A program made the position numbers and the translations under genes. A DNA stretch of 64,000 nucleotides from Allantophomopsis cytisporea (lineage: Eukaryota > Ascomycota > Leotiomycetes > Phacidiales > Phacidiaceae), in NCBI GenBank assembly GCA_024752435.1, contig CP103034.1:620001-684000 (forward strand), in the 5' to 3' direction. Shown one piece after another: positions 1 through 12,715 of the stretch (positions are counted from its first letter, which is position 1; each line of letters opens with the position of its first letter). The notes under the pieces were generated by a model. The model had not been told where the DNA came from. It saw only the letters and a program-made list of their open reading frames with translations, and did not search any database.

Positions 1-931
1 AGAACAAAAGAACAAGAAAAAAAGAAACAGATAAGAAGGGACAAGAACAAAAATGAAAGGAAACTGAAGAAGAAAAGTACCGAGCGATGTTCGAACCAGC
101 AAAAGATCAATGGATAGGAAAGTGCAGTCTCGTACCACATTGCAGAAAATCCCTTTTGGATTTTACTACTCGTTTACTCTTTGGTGTATTTGATTACCTT
201 TGCCTATGTTTGGGGGAGGGAATTATGACCGCTGCACCAGTCAGCCATCGGATGTATGTTCGTGGCTTATTTGGGGTTATAGAGTATTCGATGTTGAATG
301 TAAGAATGCCAAAGGTGAGGTGTGCAAATGGGTGAGGATGGGAACGGTGTGAGCTTTACTGCTTCCGCCTTTGTGAAATCATGACTGGTATTATATGTAT
401 TTCTGTGAATCATGTGAATTCTGCATTTGGACTGCTGGCGTTATGTTTATTAAGCAAAGGTGTTGCTCAGGTGTTTCTTGGGAGTCTCATCAACCACTTC
501 ACTTGAAGCCACTATGGTTCTTATCAACAACGTCCACGTGCCGCACTCATCCAACACTTGGATAATGATGCTCCTCAATATTTTAGCAACTATAGTAGAC
601 TCGTACCGAACACCAAGCGATCTCTTACAGCCTGACTAATTTCTAGTTACTCGTCAACAGCAAGCAAGGCATATGGCAAAATAATCAAAGCCTCAAGAAT
701 ACCATACATATATTAACTTACGAGCAACAGAAGTCTATTTATCATCATAGGTGCTTTTTACGTACAAATTGATCTGCTATGTGATGCCCGACCTAGAATG
801 GTTCAAAACACATGAGATTGAAGGGGAAAAGAACGCCTAGTAAAACACTCCCCACGCCGAAAAGGTATCTCAGCCAGCTGACCTCCACGCGTTGCCTGCA
901 TACTGTATCTCGTTCTCTGTTGAGTGGCTCC
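1..931. other. Left-edge spacer, no gene recognised
   Basis: The first 80 bases are a purine tract (A/G-rich, with repeated AAGAACAA-like words). The rest holds only short open frames without recognisable domains or fungal codon bias. It probably contains the 3' flank of the Yip4-type gene and the flank of a gene outside the window. Confidence 0.5.
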
Positions 932-1897
932 TCAGCTGATGAAACAAAGCGTACCAAGACCGATATAGAAGACGAAGAGTGGGTAGACAGCAATGCCGAC
1001 TCTGTTTTTGACGACACCAGAGCCACCTAGGATACTGACACCAGCAGCAAGTGACCAGCCGACAAGAACAAGGTAGATCGGAATGCGTGGAATGGTATGA
1101 AGATGAAGAGCCGACAGAAGAGCCGCAATGACGAGTGGGAAGAGCGTATATCCAATGATACAAACGCTCTGCGCGAAGGAGATATTGCCGCCAAGCAACT
1201 TGATCTGGGAAGTAACGACTGCCTCACCAATCCAAACCATAGCAAAGACACCACTGAACACCAAACTCTTCTGCTCCTTCTGCGCATTGAAGCTGAGCAG
1301 CAGACTCAAAGCCAAGCAGAACACCAACGGGCCCCACAAATCCCAGTCACGCAGACCCTCGCTCATATTACCCTGGCCAAGCACCGCATCGGCATCCAGA
1401 GCTCGCCCCGCCAATCCCCTGATCTCCTCACGCGCACCCGCCAATCCACCCGCTCGGAAGCCCTCGTATGCGCTCCGTAGCGATGGGCTATTGTCGATCA
1501 TAGATCCCCCGAATAGGTACTTCGGGTACAGCACTTCCCGCATCTTGCTCCAGATCGCGAGCAGATCCCGTCGTAGCGTCTCCCATACGCTCTCGTCAAT
1601 CGTGTTGCCACTTGCTCGCCGGTCTTCGCCGGGAATACGCGATGTAAGATAGTTCTCGTTTAGTGGGCGTGAGGAGGAGCCTGAGGAGATGTTGCCTGTT
1701 AGAGGAGCGGTGGAGGAGTGTGTGTTGTGGTGAGTGAGAGGATCATCGAGGTCATTGAGATCAGCTGTGAGTTGTTAGTATCGTCGGTTTTCCACACTTA
1801 TGGTAGATTGCGCACCATCGTCAGGGTCTATAAGGTCGTCGTCTTCAATGCTGGGATTGTTGTAGTGCTCGTAGGGGTTTGCGGAGGAGGATGCCAT
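932..1897 (-). CDS. YIP4: Yip1-domain Golgi membrane protein, Yip4/YIPF6 type
   Basis: Predicted 304-residue membrane protein of the Yip1 family, whose members sit in Golgi and ER-Golgi membranes and bind Rab GTPases. Two exons: 1897-1816 and 1764-932. The 51-bp intron (1815-1765) has a TACTAAC branch point and an ACAG acceptor, and phase is kept across it. The N-terminal ~160 residues are hydrophilic and rich in Ser, Asp and Asn, as is usual for the cytosolic arm of the family. The signature DWDLWGPL (about residues 167-174) opens the membrane part and matches YIPF6/Yip4. About five hydrophobic segments follow, and the protein ends just after an AVYPLFVFY segment, as in family members. The start is the only ATG giving the typical short N-terminus. 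Subfamily assignment rests on the DWDLWGPL motif and is fairly secure. Confidence 0.85.
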
Positions 1898-2968
1898 TGC
1901 TACAATAAGAATCCCAGGGCGGGGACAAGGAGTTTGATTTGAGCTATTGATTAAAATCCGAAGCTGAGGTCGATGATGACAGTCGATGTATTCAGAAAGT
2001 ATTGGTGTTCAAGGTGTCAAGCTACAATAATGATGCGCTCTGGGGTTGTCTCAAAGGTCCACGGTTTCCTTAATCCAAGATACGCAAGGCACCAAGGTTA
2101 TCTGGTCAGAGCTTCGAGGAACTAATATCAATGGAGTTAGACTACCCGCTGTGGCAGGGGTTTCGAGAGTTCAGCCAGTCATAGCCAAGATCAGGATTCA
2201 AAGTTTACTTATAACCTACCTAATGCTTCCACTTCGGAGTCTTCGTACCTTTTCTCATTCTTTCGACAAAAACTCTTGTCAGTATCGCCGTGAATACTGC
2301 AATGTTCCGCTGAAATCCGATTTTGGCCTTTCAGACTTTAACATATCTTCATGATGGATTGCAACAGAGGAACGACAATGACCAGGGTCGTCAATTTTTA
2401 AATATGTTGCGTTGAGTACAGCAAACCCTAGCTATTGTCGTCTGAAAGCGTACCTAAATGGCAATGCGTGCTTGATGTCGATTAGACGGGTATATATAAC
2501 TTGTAAGAACGGTTGTACTTGCATCTTAAGAGATCTAGATTGTCTGTTTGAAGCGAGAAAGTAAGAATCTTATTAGTTTTACTTATATGCACACATGATG
2601 CACAAAAACACTAAATCGCACAACGTCACACAATCCACAGACTTGAACATACACCCTCATAATGATAAATATATTGTCGTTAATGACATAAAACAAGCTC
2701 AAAGCTCAAGTTGAGGCTGAGGCAGTCAAGGATGGTCCTGCACCGTTGCTGGCCTTTCGACGAAACATCGTCATAATAATACTCCTTGATAAAAGTCCCT
2801 CAAAAGAGACATCATAACTATCGAAAGCAAATTCGATCACAAACACAAAACAAAACAAAAAAAAAGAAGTACTGCAGGTAGGTAAGTAGCTAACTCTGGG
2901 ACATAACGTCCATTCAAAGGGTTTCACTACACCGCTAATTTTTCATCGTTCTATTGGTCCGATGTGTC
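1898..2968. other. Spacer between the Yip4-type and PAS genes
   Basis: No gene recognised. It holds the promoter side of the Yip4-type gene and the 3' flank of the PAS gene. Open frames here are short and lack domains. Confidence 0.5.
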
Positions 2969-4974
2969 TTACTGATTGTAGTAGTGGTGATCATGGTTGC
3001 TGTTGTTATTGTTGTTCTGGGGGGGCCACTGACCCCGTTGACCATTATGCTGACCACTCTCGTTCCCAATTCCATTCCACTGCTGATTGTGGCTGGGCCA
3101 TGGATTGTTTTGACCAGATGCATGGTTCTGTTGCACATTCCAAGTGTGTTGAGCATTAAGCTCTGATGGATTCATCCCACCCGAAAAAGCTGCGGCTTGT
3201 GATATCTCGGAGCTATTCATAGCGCCGGCGTATTGTTCATTCTTTATATTCTGATTGAGTAGATATTCTTGTCGGGGATGCTGAAAAGGATACCCGTTAC
3301 GGCCATTGCCATCGTGGGGTAGATTAGTCTTCTCCCACTCGTCCCACTTGAGCTGAGCCTGGTTACGGGGAGCCTCGAGCTGCGGTTGAGCACGCGGATC
3401 CCAGACTGGGAAGCCATCAGGGGGTGTAGCCTCGCCAATTGGGTTACCACGACTATATGAGGCGATGTTACCATTGATACCGGTAAGGGACCATGCGAAT
3501 ACAGCGACCTCACGAATGGATTGCATGAAGTCGTTCATGGCTGGACCACCTGCGGCAACCGGTTGCTGACCTGCAGCATTGAGACCATGCTGGAAGCCAT
3601 ACTGTGGCTCGGCGTACGCATGTGGACGCACAGGGTTGACACCCCATGGTGCAGCGAAGAAGCCATTGGCTGACTGTTGTGGGAGCACAGCGGACGGAAC
3701 AAGTGGACGAGCACGGCGAAGAATGACCACAAGTCCGTCTGATGTGCATGAGACAACAGCCTCAATTTCAATGTCACCTCCTTGGGCTTGATTGTTGGCG
3801 ACTTGGCGACTTTGGCTGCGAGCGTTGCGTCGCACATCAGGGGAGGCAACCACAGAGGAAGTTGATGACCTTGTTGTTTGAGAATGATCGAATACAGCGT
3901 CTGAAGCGTCACGCTCGATATCTGTTGTATTTCCCGAGGAAGTGCGAGAATTGGAGGCCGAGGCTGGGCCAGTGACATTGACACCACTGCTATCATGGCT
4001 GGCTGAAGGAGGCGAGTCCGAATCGTTCATCGAAACATCGCCTAATGGACTAGGTCTAGCTGAATGGTTTCCGAGCTCAACACCACCATCCTCCGAGTCA
4101 CTGCTGTGGTCTTGACTCATGCGATCTTCCATATCCTCAGGACGTCTTGGATCGCGATACCGGAATCTCAAATATGCAATGGAGTCGTTAGCTTTGGCGC
4201 TCTCCAAGCACCGAATGGCCTCTGGAAGACAGTTCTCCTGGATGCATTCATAGAAGCTCTTGCCGGTCAAATCATCAGAAGAGACTCCAAGAATGGACGA
4301 GACAGCATTTGTCGAGAACATGACTGGCAGCTCTCGGGAGAATCGATTCAGGATCAAGGCCGCACGAGGCTCGCGAATTTGGGGTTGAGCTCTGAATTTG
4401 GCAGAGAGATGTTCCAACATGTGGTAACGTGGGTCGCGTGGTGAAGAAGAGAACATCCTACGCACCGTTGGCGCCTCGACGGCACGACCTGACATAATAG
4501 TCAGTGTTTGGCCTATACCTCACCATATACACACTACTTACGTTCACTCTTCGGATCTCTCCTGTAAATCGATGTGCATGCCACCAAGACATCGTGCACA
4601 ACGGTGAAAACACACTCGCAACCGATCCACGCACCATCGCGGCTCCTCACGCGAGCATAGTGCAAGACTGCGGCCTTGTCAAGCTGGACGCCTCGAGTGT
4701 GTACAGCCTTGGCGAATGGTACCTCTTCTGGATGGAAGTAGTCGAAGCAGGATTGACCAATGACTTCTCCTGGTTGATAGCCAAGAATGTCTGTGATGGA
4801 CTCCGACGCGAAGAGGATATTGGCATCAGGGGTGACATCTGTTGAGATTAATTGTCAGCGTTTCTTCTTGGATGTGCATGGAAATACAGGTAGAATTTTA
4901 ATGGTAATCAACGACCAGGTAAGAGTGTGCAAGATGGTGTTCGTACTGTGAATTGTCATGAAAGTGGTCTCCAT
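2969..4974 (-). CDS. Two-PAS-domain protein with Asn/Gln-rich tail
   Basis: Predicted 614-residue protein with three exons: 4974-4947, 4838-4542 and 4488-2969. The introns are 108 and 53 bp, with GTACGA and GTAAGT donors. PAS-A covers about residues 10-110 (motifs ITDILGYQPGEVIGQSCFDYF and RDGAWIGCECVF). A second PAS-like segment lies at about residues 130-235 (FSTNAVSSILGVSSDDLTGKS, then FRYRDPRRP). A Ser/Asp/Glu-rich linker and another folded-looking stretch (IEIEAVVSCTSDGLVVILRRARP) follow. The last ~150 residues are rich in Asn, Gln, His and Gly. PAS domains sense small ligands or mediate dimerisation. I see no GATA zinc finger, no LOV-type NCRFLQ motif and no kinase, so it is not a canonical White Collar, Vivid or Envoy protein. 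Nuclear signalling is plausible but unproven. The in-frame ATG at 4495 lies inside intron 2, so it is not the start. Confidence 0.8.
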
Positions 4975-5464
4975 TTTGATAGCTTTAAACTGGCGTTTGT
5001 ATCGCTAAAACGATGCTCAGGCTATCTTGGATAGTATAGTGAGGGTGTTTTCGTGACAGCAGTCAATTGAGGTAACGATGCGACCGTACAGAGAATGATC
5101 GGATGGTCAATTATATAGAAGGGGATTGAGAAGGAAGGGTGATCTGGTGTTTCTCTTTTTCTGGTGGTTTCCGTTGGTCCTTCTAGCCTTTGCTTTTTCC
5201 TTTTGGCCTTTTTCTGCCGATGATGTCGTTGGATGAGTTTTTATTCGAACTTGAGATTCGACAGGGACGACGATGTACGCTTTAAAACTTCAGGAAGGGA
5301 AAAGAAGACTAGCATGTATGTATGTATGTACGTGTGTATGTGAGAGAGTGTGCCGTGATATGTACACTGTGCGTCAAGAGGTGTTTTTTGATTTCCCAAA
5401 TGTCAGGGTCTGTGTATTGTAGGTGTTTGTCGTGAGGGTTGTAGATGAGGGGTGGCCACTGGTA

Positions 5465-5505
5465 GTCAATGGTCAATGGTCAATGGTCAATGGTCAATGG
5501 TCAAT
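5465..5505. repeat. Heptamer tandem repeat (GTCAATG)n
   Basis: About 5.9 perfect head-to-tail copies of the 7-mer GTCAATG, some 490-530 bp upstream of the PAS-gene start codon. Seen directly in the sequence; no function can be assigned. Confidence 0.9.
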
Positions 5506-6333
5506 AGATCAGTCAGTGGTGAACCATTGACATGGTGTGGGGAGATCGCCGATGTCAACGGGTGGTAGGGATAGGTTCAAGCCTTGTCCTTGTAGTTAAT
5601 CCCGACGCCTGCAGCGCGGTACATCGGAAGCGCGACTGGGATAAGGGCCGGGAAACTCAACATACTCCATTCACCGGCCTCATTCAACCTCTCACACACT
5701 GCGAAAGAAACCAGGTCTGCTCTCAATCAATCCATCGATCAGATCCCTGATATCCCCCAGTCGCCGTTCCTCGGTTTCCCACACTGATATAGGACATGGT
5801 AGTGAATATTAGGAACTACAGTGACATAGACATAACTCGTCGCATGAGAGGAGAGAGGCAGAGGCGACAGAGAGACAGAGACAGAGACAATGAGAGTGCA
5901 GTAAGCAAAGTTCAAGAGGTCGCGGGAAAATGAAGAATGAATGGAAGGAAAATTATTCAGAGTGGCGTCGGTAGGTGATCCAGCTTGGGCCGAGTTAGTA
6001 ATTAATTGCGTGCAGTTTTTGTCTGGCATAGAATTGTCATATGTATTCTTCAAAAAGATATTTGACGATAGTCTGGCTGCATGAAATCTCGCCGGTTCGA
6101 GGAACAACAAAAGAACAAAAAAGAACAAAACCTCGCCATTTGGCTGATTCTAAAGGATGAAAAGAAGGAAGGATATATTCATTCATTCATATATACATAC
6201 ACACATACATACTGGACCACAAAGAGAGGTTTCCAGGTAAACACCAAAACACGCCTTATCAAATACGACGCTCTTTGTAAAACATCATATGAAGCTTCGT
6301 ATACGATACAATACTTCTTACTACCACCATGCA

Positions 6334-6358
6334 CTATGGTCTATGGTCTATGGTCTAT
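6334..6358. repeat. Heptamer tandem repeat (CTATGGT)n
   Basis: Three perfect copies of CTATGGT plus a partial copy, in the gene-free spacer. A simple sequence repeat. Confidence 0.85.
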
Positions 6359-9300
6359 TGCACTTCCCGGAGCAGGGTAATGTTGCTTTTTTCTTGTTTC
6401 TTTTTGTGCCTGCCTTCAAACCTTCGAACCTTCATTGCTCATCCTCAGTTTCCCCAGTCAGCTTTCAATTTCAGCTCAACAAATATGTTTTCTGCTCTCC
6501 ACTTTGCCCAATCCTGGCACGCAGCGATGCTAATGGTAATATTGTGCGATGTATTCTCCAGAGAACTGACCTGTTCCTTTTTCTTTCGTCCGGCATATGT
6601 GTGTTCTGCACACGGATACATATCGCTCCCCATTCTACATGGACTACAGGCTACGCAGTACTTGTACTTGTACAGCTGCAGTTGATACAAACCCAAGGTC
6701 TCGGCGACGCTCGTGGCTTCCGCCATAACTGAAACCATATATTTATTCTCAAAAGTTTCAATTATTTCTTACACAGCTGTGCAAATCTCCAAGAACGACA
6801 TTCACTTCGAAGAGAGTCGGCCTCAGACGCTTTCAGTGTTTCTGTATCCTTATTGGTCGTACAATACGAAGCATGTACGTATGTACATACTTGCTTGTTC
6901 AGCTAGGTGGGTCTGGCGACAACAAAATCTTCCCCACTATTGTCGCGAGATTCGAAATTCTTCAGACCCTTGCTGAGCTTGTATGTCAATCGGTTTTACC
7001 TAATACCAGGTACCATGTCCTAATTACAGACCGGCTAGTTACTTAGCTTTGTCTTCGGCTCTTCGCTCAGAAACAGTTCCTCTTATATCAATCAATGAAC
7101 ATTACTAAGTACACAGCTATCCTATTCCGCATATTCATGTTTCGGTTTATATTGGAGTCCATACCAATATACATATGCAACAACGTTACGGCTCCAAAAA
7201 CAACGAAACTGCCTTCCTATACTACTATTGTGTTCATTCCCCTCTATCGGTACTCGTGGACCGAGTCCTTCGAATAGGCATGGAGGCAGCCGCGTGCCGT
7301 GCTGAGTGCATACAGCGTACATGGTACTTACATGAGGACTCGTCAATGCAAGAAATCCACATTGTTGCAGTTGACCAAATGACTAAAGACAAAATAGCAG
7401 AGAACAACAAGATCTCACGTGCTCAGAAGTTTAGCATAACGATCAAATAAGATGCCCAGCCACTCCTCACTACACGATAATCTGGCTCCAGCAGCATTTT
7501 CTATCCTTCGCAGCGCAGTTTTCCTTGCCAGTTCTGAAGGATATGCAGTGGTACCCATTAGTTGCTGTCATCTGATGAACCATGCAGGACCTTTGTCTCG
7601 AGTCAGCTATGGTCTATCATTCAATGCCGACCTTTATAGCCATAACCAGAAGAGGCCAGACGTTTTGGATCCGGTAAGAAAAGCTCATACAGAGGAATCC
7701 TAGATGTCCGTGCCACAACTTACCACGAAGTAACGTGGTAGGGCTTGCCGGAAGACGACACTACTTCGCCTCAACTAGACATAGTCAAGATATGCATGTA
7801 CTAGGGTACATGAATGTGAGGTGGGTGATATGATACAAGCAGGGTACGCATGACACTTTCATAGGTACGTTGTATGTATATATGTACGAGACTAGGGCTG
7901 CTATGCTTCACGCACGAACGTCATTTGTAATGCCTTATTGTGTACAGCATCAGATGCGAGGCGAACAGATAGGTGGATGGTGACATGTATATAATTACGA
8001 TATGTAACTGCAGCAGCGGCCTTACCTGATCATGCACTACCCATAAATAAAATTTGTGGGACTAACAGGGAGTAACGGGAGAGGATTCAATGTCGAACTT
8101 ATAGAATGAAAAGATACTTTCAGCAACAATAAGCCGAGTGCTGCTCTGAAGTCCGACTGTGTTCACTACTATTCAAGGTTTCACTAGAATGATACTCACA
8201 ATCAACATACTTGTGAATATACATACATACATGCCTCGCATTACAAGAACATGATTGTCTCCGTTTGCATTCTCTTTTTTCTTTTCTTGGCGCTGCTACA
8301 CACATAGGCTCGAAAGCAGCGAGAATTACTCTTCTGTATCTATGAACACAAGGGACTTCGTGAGGTTTCTCAAGCACAATCTGCATCTTGTGGACCAAAT
8401 TTCGCCATTTATATATATGTGTCAGAAAATACAGAACAAATCGTATGTACATACAGACGTGGTTGAAGAAGTTGAGAGCCTTGGATTCCGTGACGATAAC
8501 CTCAACGACCCTTTATCACTTCATGCGGGTAAAGCCAGACATACATCACTCGTTGTCACCTCGGGAGGTGTTACAGAGACATTCATCTCCATAACCACTA
8601 AACGTTCACACATACGTTACGTTCGTACCATACCGGGTAGCCGTTGAAACTACCAGTCACGTTTTATGGAACCTATCAATGACCGAGAACGACTGCAAGT
8701 GCCCGGATAAAGATGTTTATCATTCGGTAAGGCCTGCATATTACAAAGAGTTCGTGCAGATTCTGTGCTACGGAGGGGAGGAGGGGAGGAGGGTGGGCCC
8801 AAATCCGACTTCTCGGGTCCTCACAACGAACGACTGGGGCTGAGGCTATGATATCTCGCTCATCGGTCGACTTGCAAAGGGTTCGGATTCTGAGCTGCAA
8901 TCCCTGCTATCCGGAGCGCTTAACTTATCCTAAAGCAACCACCATAGCCGTATTGGATTGAGACTCAAAAGGTTGGACTGCGTTGACATTACACTACAGC
9001 GGAGTTTGGTGCGCAGTATGGTAGACCTCCGGGGACCTACAGTGACTATTCATGCAGTGCGACGCTGTGACAGTTGTTGATGTCCAAAAAGTCCTTCAGC
9101 AATTTGCTTTTGGTGAGGCGATGTATCAACCTTGACTCTGACAGCGGATGGAATATGCCACATATATGACCAATCAGAAAATATGATGATATGTGAGAGG
9201 TGCTACGTGCTGCCGAATTACTACCTCACGACAGCTTGCATGCCTGGCCTGTGTGCAGCCGAAGATACTGCAGTTGCGCGTTGTTGAGCGGATGCTGACC

Positions 9301-9482
9301 CATACAACTCTATCCCCCCAATTTTTTCACATCTCATATTCCCTCCAAGCCTATCCTCTCGGAGGTTTTCCTAGAACCCAATACCTCGTGTTGCCTTCGC
9401 AGGGCTTGGCTTGGACTACTGGAAGGCTTCCCTCTCCACACTCCGTGGCGACCACAGCGCTCGCTTCACTTGAAGCTCAAGC

Positions 9483-11551
9483 ATGAATGACAGACAACAG
9501 TGGGCCTTGCCATCCCTGAAATACGTGCAACAACTACTCGTAAGTCACTGATTTCCTAGCTATGCTATTCTTGTATGCTAACAAGCTTTACTACAGTTTC
9601 GTGCTTCACAGAGTATATTGGTCTCGGGCAATTTTCAAGTGAGCATGCGCTAATGCCAAGACATCCAGATGAGTTCTACGATGTCAAGTACTATCCGTAC
9701 ACAAACCCAGAAGAGGACGCAATACTTGCTGTCGTGGGGCAGAATCTGGTAATATTTTCATATCCCCCTACGTGATCTGGCTCTAATCTGCGCAGATACT
9801 TATTCTGCGACTCACTCCAGAGAGTCAGCTTGAAGTCATCCAAGCAATCGAGGATACTGACGAGGTTCGCAAGATTTACTTCATTCGTACGTGATTTTTT
9901 AACTTTCTGACATCAAAAATGTGTACAGCACAGCAACAATAATTATGCGTGTGCATGGTCCAAAGAGGCAAGGACAGGGAAGCCGATCCTCTGTGTTGCT
10001 GGCGCCAATTCTAAGATCAATATCATTGATGCTATCACCGGAAAGCTCTTGAGGGTAGGTCACACATACACCTTTCAAAGTCGAATCCGCTGATGAAGCA
10101 AAAAGACTCTGGTTGGCCACGGTGCGGTAAGTTTAATGGAGCTCCGAAGCGCCCGACGAGATACTGATCCATTTAGAATGTGAATGACCTAGTAGTCTCC
10201 CCAACTAATCCGCAGATACTCGCGTCTGCCTCCGACGACTCAACGATCAGGGTTTGGACCCTCGATGTTGAGCATGAAAAGGATCCATGTGCGGTCATAT
10301 GCGCTGGTGAGGGACACAGGGGGCATTCCCTTCAGACCATTGTAAGCGCAAGCACCGGAGTGGTTACCGCTTCGTAATTGAAACTCGTGGAGCGGCCCGA
10401 TTCGTTACTGATACCCTCTAGGCATTCCACTCCAACGGTCGCTACCTTCTTTCTGGTGGTGTCGACCATATCGTCAATCTTGTAAGCGTTTTCTTAATTG
10501 GACGTCCCTGTTCAGATATCGTTACTGACGAGACTTAGTGGGGTATTCCTCAGTTACCAGATGGAGGAACGGACACCGAGCGGACGACGTTAGTTCATTA
10601 TCCGTTATTCTCGACGTCTCGGATTCACTCAAACATTGTTGATTGGCAAGTGGTTGTATTCCTGTCGTTCAGAACACCTCCTAACTACCTAACAGCGTCG
10701 CCTTCCATGGGGATCTCATCCTCTCAAAAGCTCTGGAAGAGGATTGCATAGTTCTTTGGAAGATCACAGGCTTCTCATCCTCCGATCCTATTCCAGATCC
10801 GGCAGATGCGCCTTCAACCTACTGCGAATTTACGAAACATGCCGACACCCGCTCAGCCTTTCACCCTTTACCCTCAGATCACCTTCGAGAAACTTGCATC
10901 ACACAGTACTCACGGCTCTTGCAATTCTACATCCCACATTGCGATACCTTCTACATGCGGTTCCGTCTCTCCTCGCCCTCGCCCACCACACACCCAGTCC
11001 TCATGATGGCGAACAATGGTCATCCCTCACGTGCTCATCCCACAAAAGTATTCTTCTGGGATTTATCCAGACTCGAAACCTACCAGGATTATATTCTTGC
11101 CATCGCCGCGTCCAACACTCCCTCCTCCACTTCCGCCACCGCCACCGCCCCCAACCCCGATTCCACAAATCTCCTCGCCGGCCCCAAGCGTCCACATTGG
11201 CTGCTGCCCGCTCGGAAACCCACAAAGGACAGACTGCACGCCATACGGTCCAACTCAGAGACCTCGTCGGTGTCCTCGTCCCTCAATAACACCGAAAGTG
11301 ACGCGGATTCGCAGTCCTTCATGACGGCGGCGGATTTCAAGGCCTGTAAGCCTTTCTGGGACCGTAAATACGCCATTGGGGATTCACTGGTCAAGCTTGT
11401 GGCGCATAAGGAGGTGCCGCTTTCACAGATGCTATTTACGGCTAGGCAGTGTGCATGGAGCCCCGACGGCGGAACATGTGTCGTTGTGGGGAGTGAGGGC
11501 GTGATTGGGGTTTTGGGGCGCTGGGACGGAGAGAAGAAAGCTGATAGTTAG
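9483..11551 (+). CDS. eed: Polycomb repressive complex 2 WD40 subunit EED
   Basis: WD40 beta-propeller subunit of PRC2, which trimethylates histone H3 Lys27 and reads that mark. Ten exons give 518 residues: 9483-9539, 9597-9612, 9669-9748, 9796-9864, 9929-10054, 10106-10126, 10177-10341, 10422-10481, 10539-10645 and 10696-11551. Phase is kept throughout. Family hallmarks are FYDVKYYPYT near residue 27, INIIDAITGKLLRTLVGHG, DLVVSPTNPQILASASDDST with IRVW, DPCAVICAGEGHRG, YLLSGGVDHIVNLW, IHSNIVDCVAFHGDLILSKA and a last repeat ending CAWSPDGGTCVVVG. A low-complexity Ser/Thr/Pro/Asp insert (about residues 380-450) interrupts the last part of the propeller. The intron at 10646 begins GCAAGT, a GC-AG intron; exons 2 and 6 are only 16 and 21 nt. 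Exon 2 is the least certain join, because a 30-nt GTGAGC intron would also be formally possible but is too short. Identity of the protein is secure. Confidence 0.92.
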
Positions 11552-12715
11552 GTATCGAGAAATGGCTTCATCTTTGGACTCGGCTAGTGGAATGGAGCAG
11601 CTCCAGTCTTGATCTGGACATTTGTGAAAGGGTTTATGCCAGTTCTGGAGGTGTGGAGGATGTGGTCTTGAGAAAGATGATACTGACGATTTAAGTGGAG
11701 ACTGAATCGACTGCAGATCCAGAGATGATGCTGATCAAAAATATTGGATGGAGCCAAATCTTGCATATCTCGATACGGAATATCGGGCTGCATCAGTACG
11801 TCCTGGAATATCTTGAGCGCCACAGATACGCACACTTCGATAATCTTCCTGAATGTTTGTGGTCACCATGTAGTACATACTGGAGGAGCTCCAGAAAACT
11901 TCTCGGTAACTACCATATAACTTAAATTGATTTCCGGTTCAAAGCATGGCGTTGAGCGTGAAGATAAGGCTCTCAAGGATAGGTGCTACCACGGTAAGGA
12001 TTCCGAATACGAAGGGGCAGGCGATGATCCTATGAGAGATGTCTGCTCTTAAACCGCCGGGAATTACGCTCAACATGAGACTTTATAGGCATAGAGACTT
12101 CCTCAAGCAATGCATGCTCGATCCTTCTTCATCACCAATCTATGTGTCTGCAAAAAGTGCTACTTTGAAATCCTTTTTCATGGCATTCGCTTTAGTAATA
12201 TAGACAAGCTCTTGATCTAATGAATGAATAACTACGTCTACTCAATTGAGTACAGTCAATGCAAATGGCTTCATAAATTGAAAATAAGGATTATCATAAG
12301 AGTGATAAGCCCAAGCTTTCTCAAGAGTAGTGGTTATACTCAAGGGACATTATCTAATCTTATTAGCTAAGATTCTTCCCCTGATATTTGCTTACGTGAG
12401 AAGTAAACAAATACTATAAACAAGATACAATGCTATATCATACTTCTATTATTAGTGTCACATGTTGGTTTTGTTTTGATTTCCAGTTCGAGCAAAGTTA
12501 GCGACGAGGCTGGCGTCAAAGACTCCAAAGCCGAGATGTGGGGTTGACGTTTCTGCCTGAAATGGCCTAGTTTATACATCGAACTCGACTTCGGTGCGGA
12601 CAAAGTAATGACCGGGGTGAATGACCTGAAAACAAACCGCACGACCTTGACACGTTGATTTATTTACATTGCTTCTTCACGGCCTCTCATGACCAAGGAG
12701 CGGTAGCTATACATC
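11552..12715. other. Spacer, AT-rich in its right half
   Basis: No gene recognised. About 12160-12450 is distinctly A+T-rich with many TA steps, resembling degraded or promoter DNA. The last ~70 bp are the leader of the Ran-binding-protein gene. Confidence 0.5.

Larger units (their letters stand above)
4975..9482. other. 4.5-kb gene-free spacer between the divergent PAS and EED genes
   Basis: No open frame here has recognisable domains or could be spliced into a credible protein. The block nearest the PAS gene (about 4975-5520) looks like a long promoter/5' leader and carries TATG-type microsatellite tracts and a heptamer repeat. Further short repeats occur at about 5861-5890 (ACAGAG) and 6334-6358. 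The size is large for this gene-dense window, so long UTRs, distal regulatory sites or noncoding transcripts are possible. Confidence 0.5.

Noticed and set aside
87..335. 82-codon open frame near the left edge
   Set aside because: No recognisable features; too short to support without homology or transcript data.
7095..8647. Several overlapping small open frames in the 4.5-kb spacer
   Set aside because: Mixed strands, no domains, and no combination of splice sites gave a credible longer protein.
9613..9668. Alternative 30-bp intron at 9639-9668 in eed (donor GTGAGC)
   Set aside because: Shorter than introns that fungi splice; the 56-bp GTATAT intron keeps frame and the expected EED N-terminal block.
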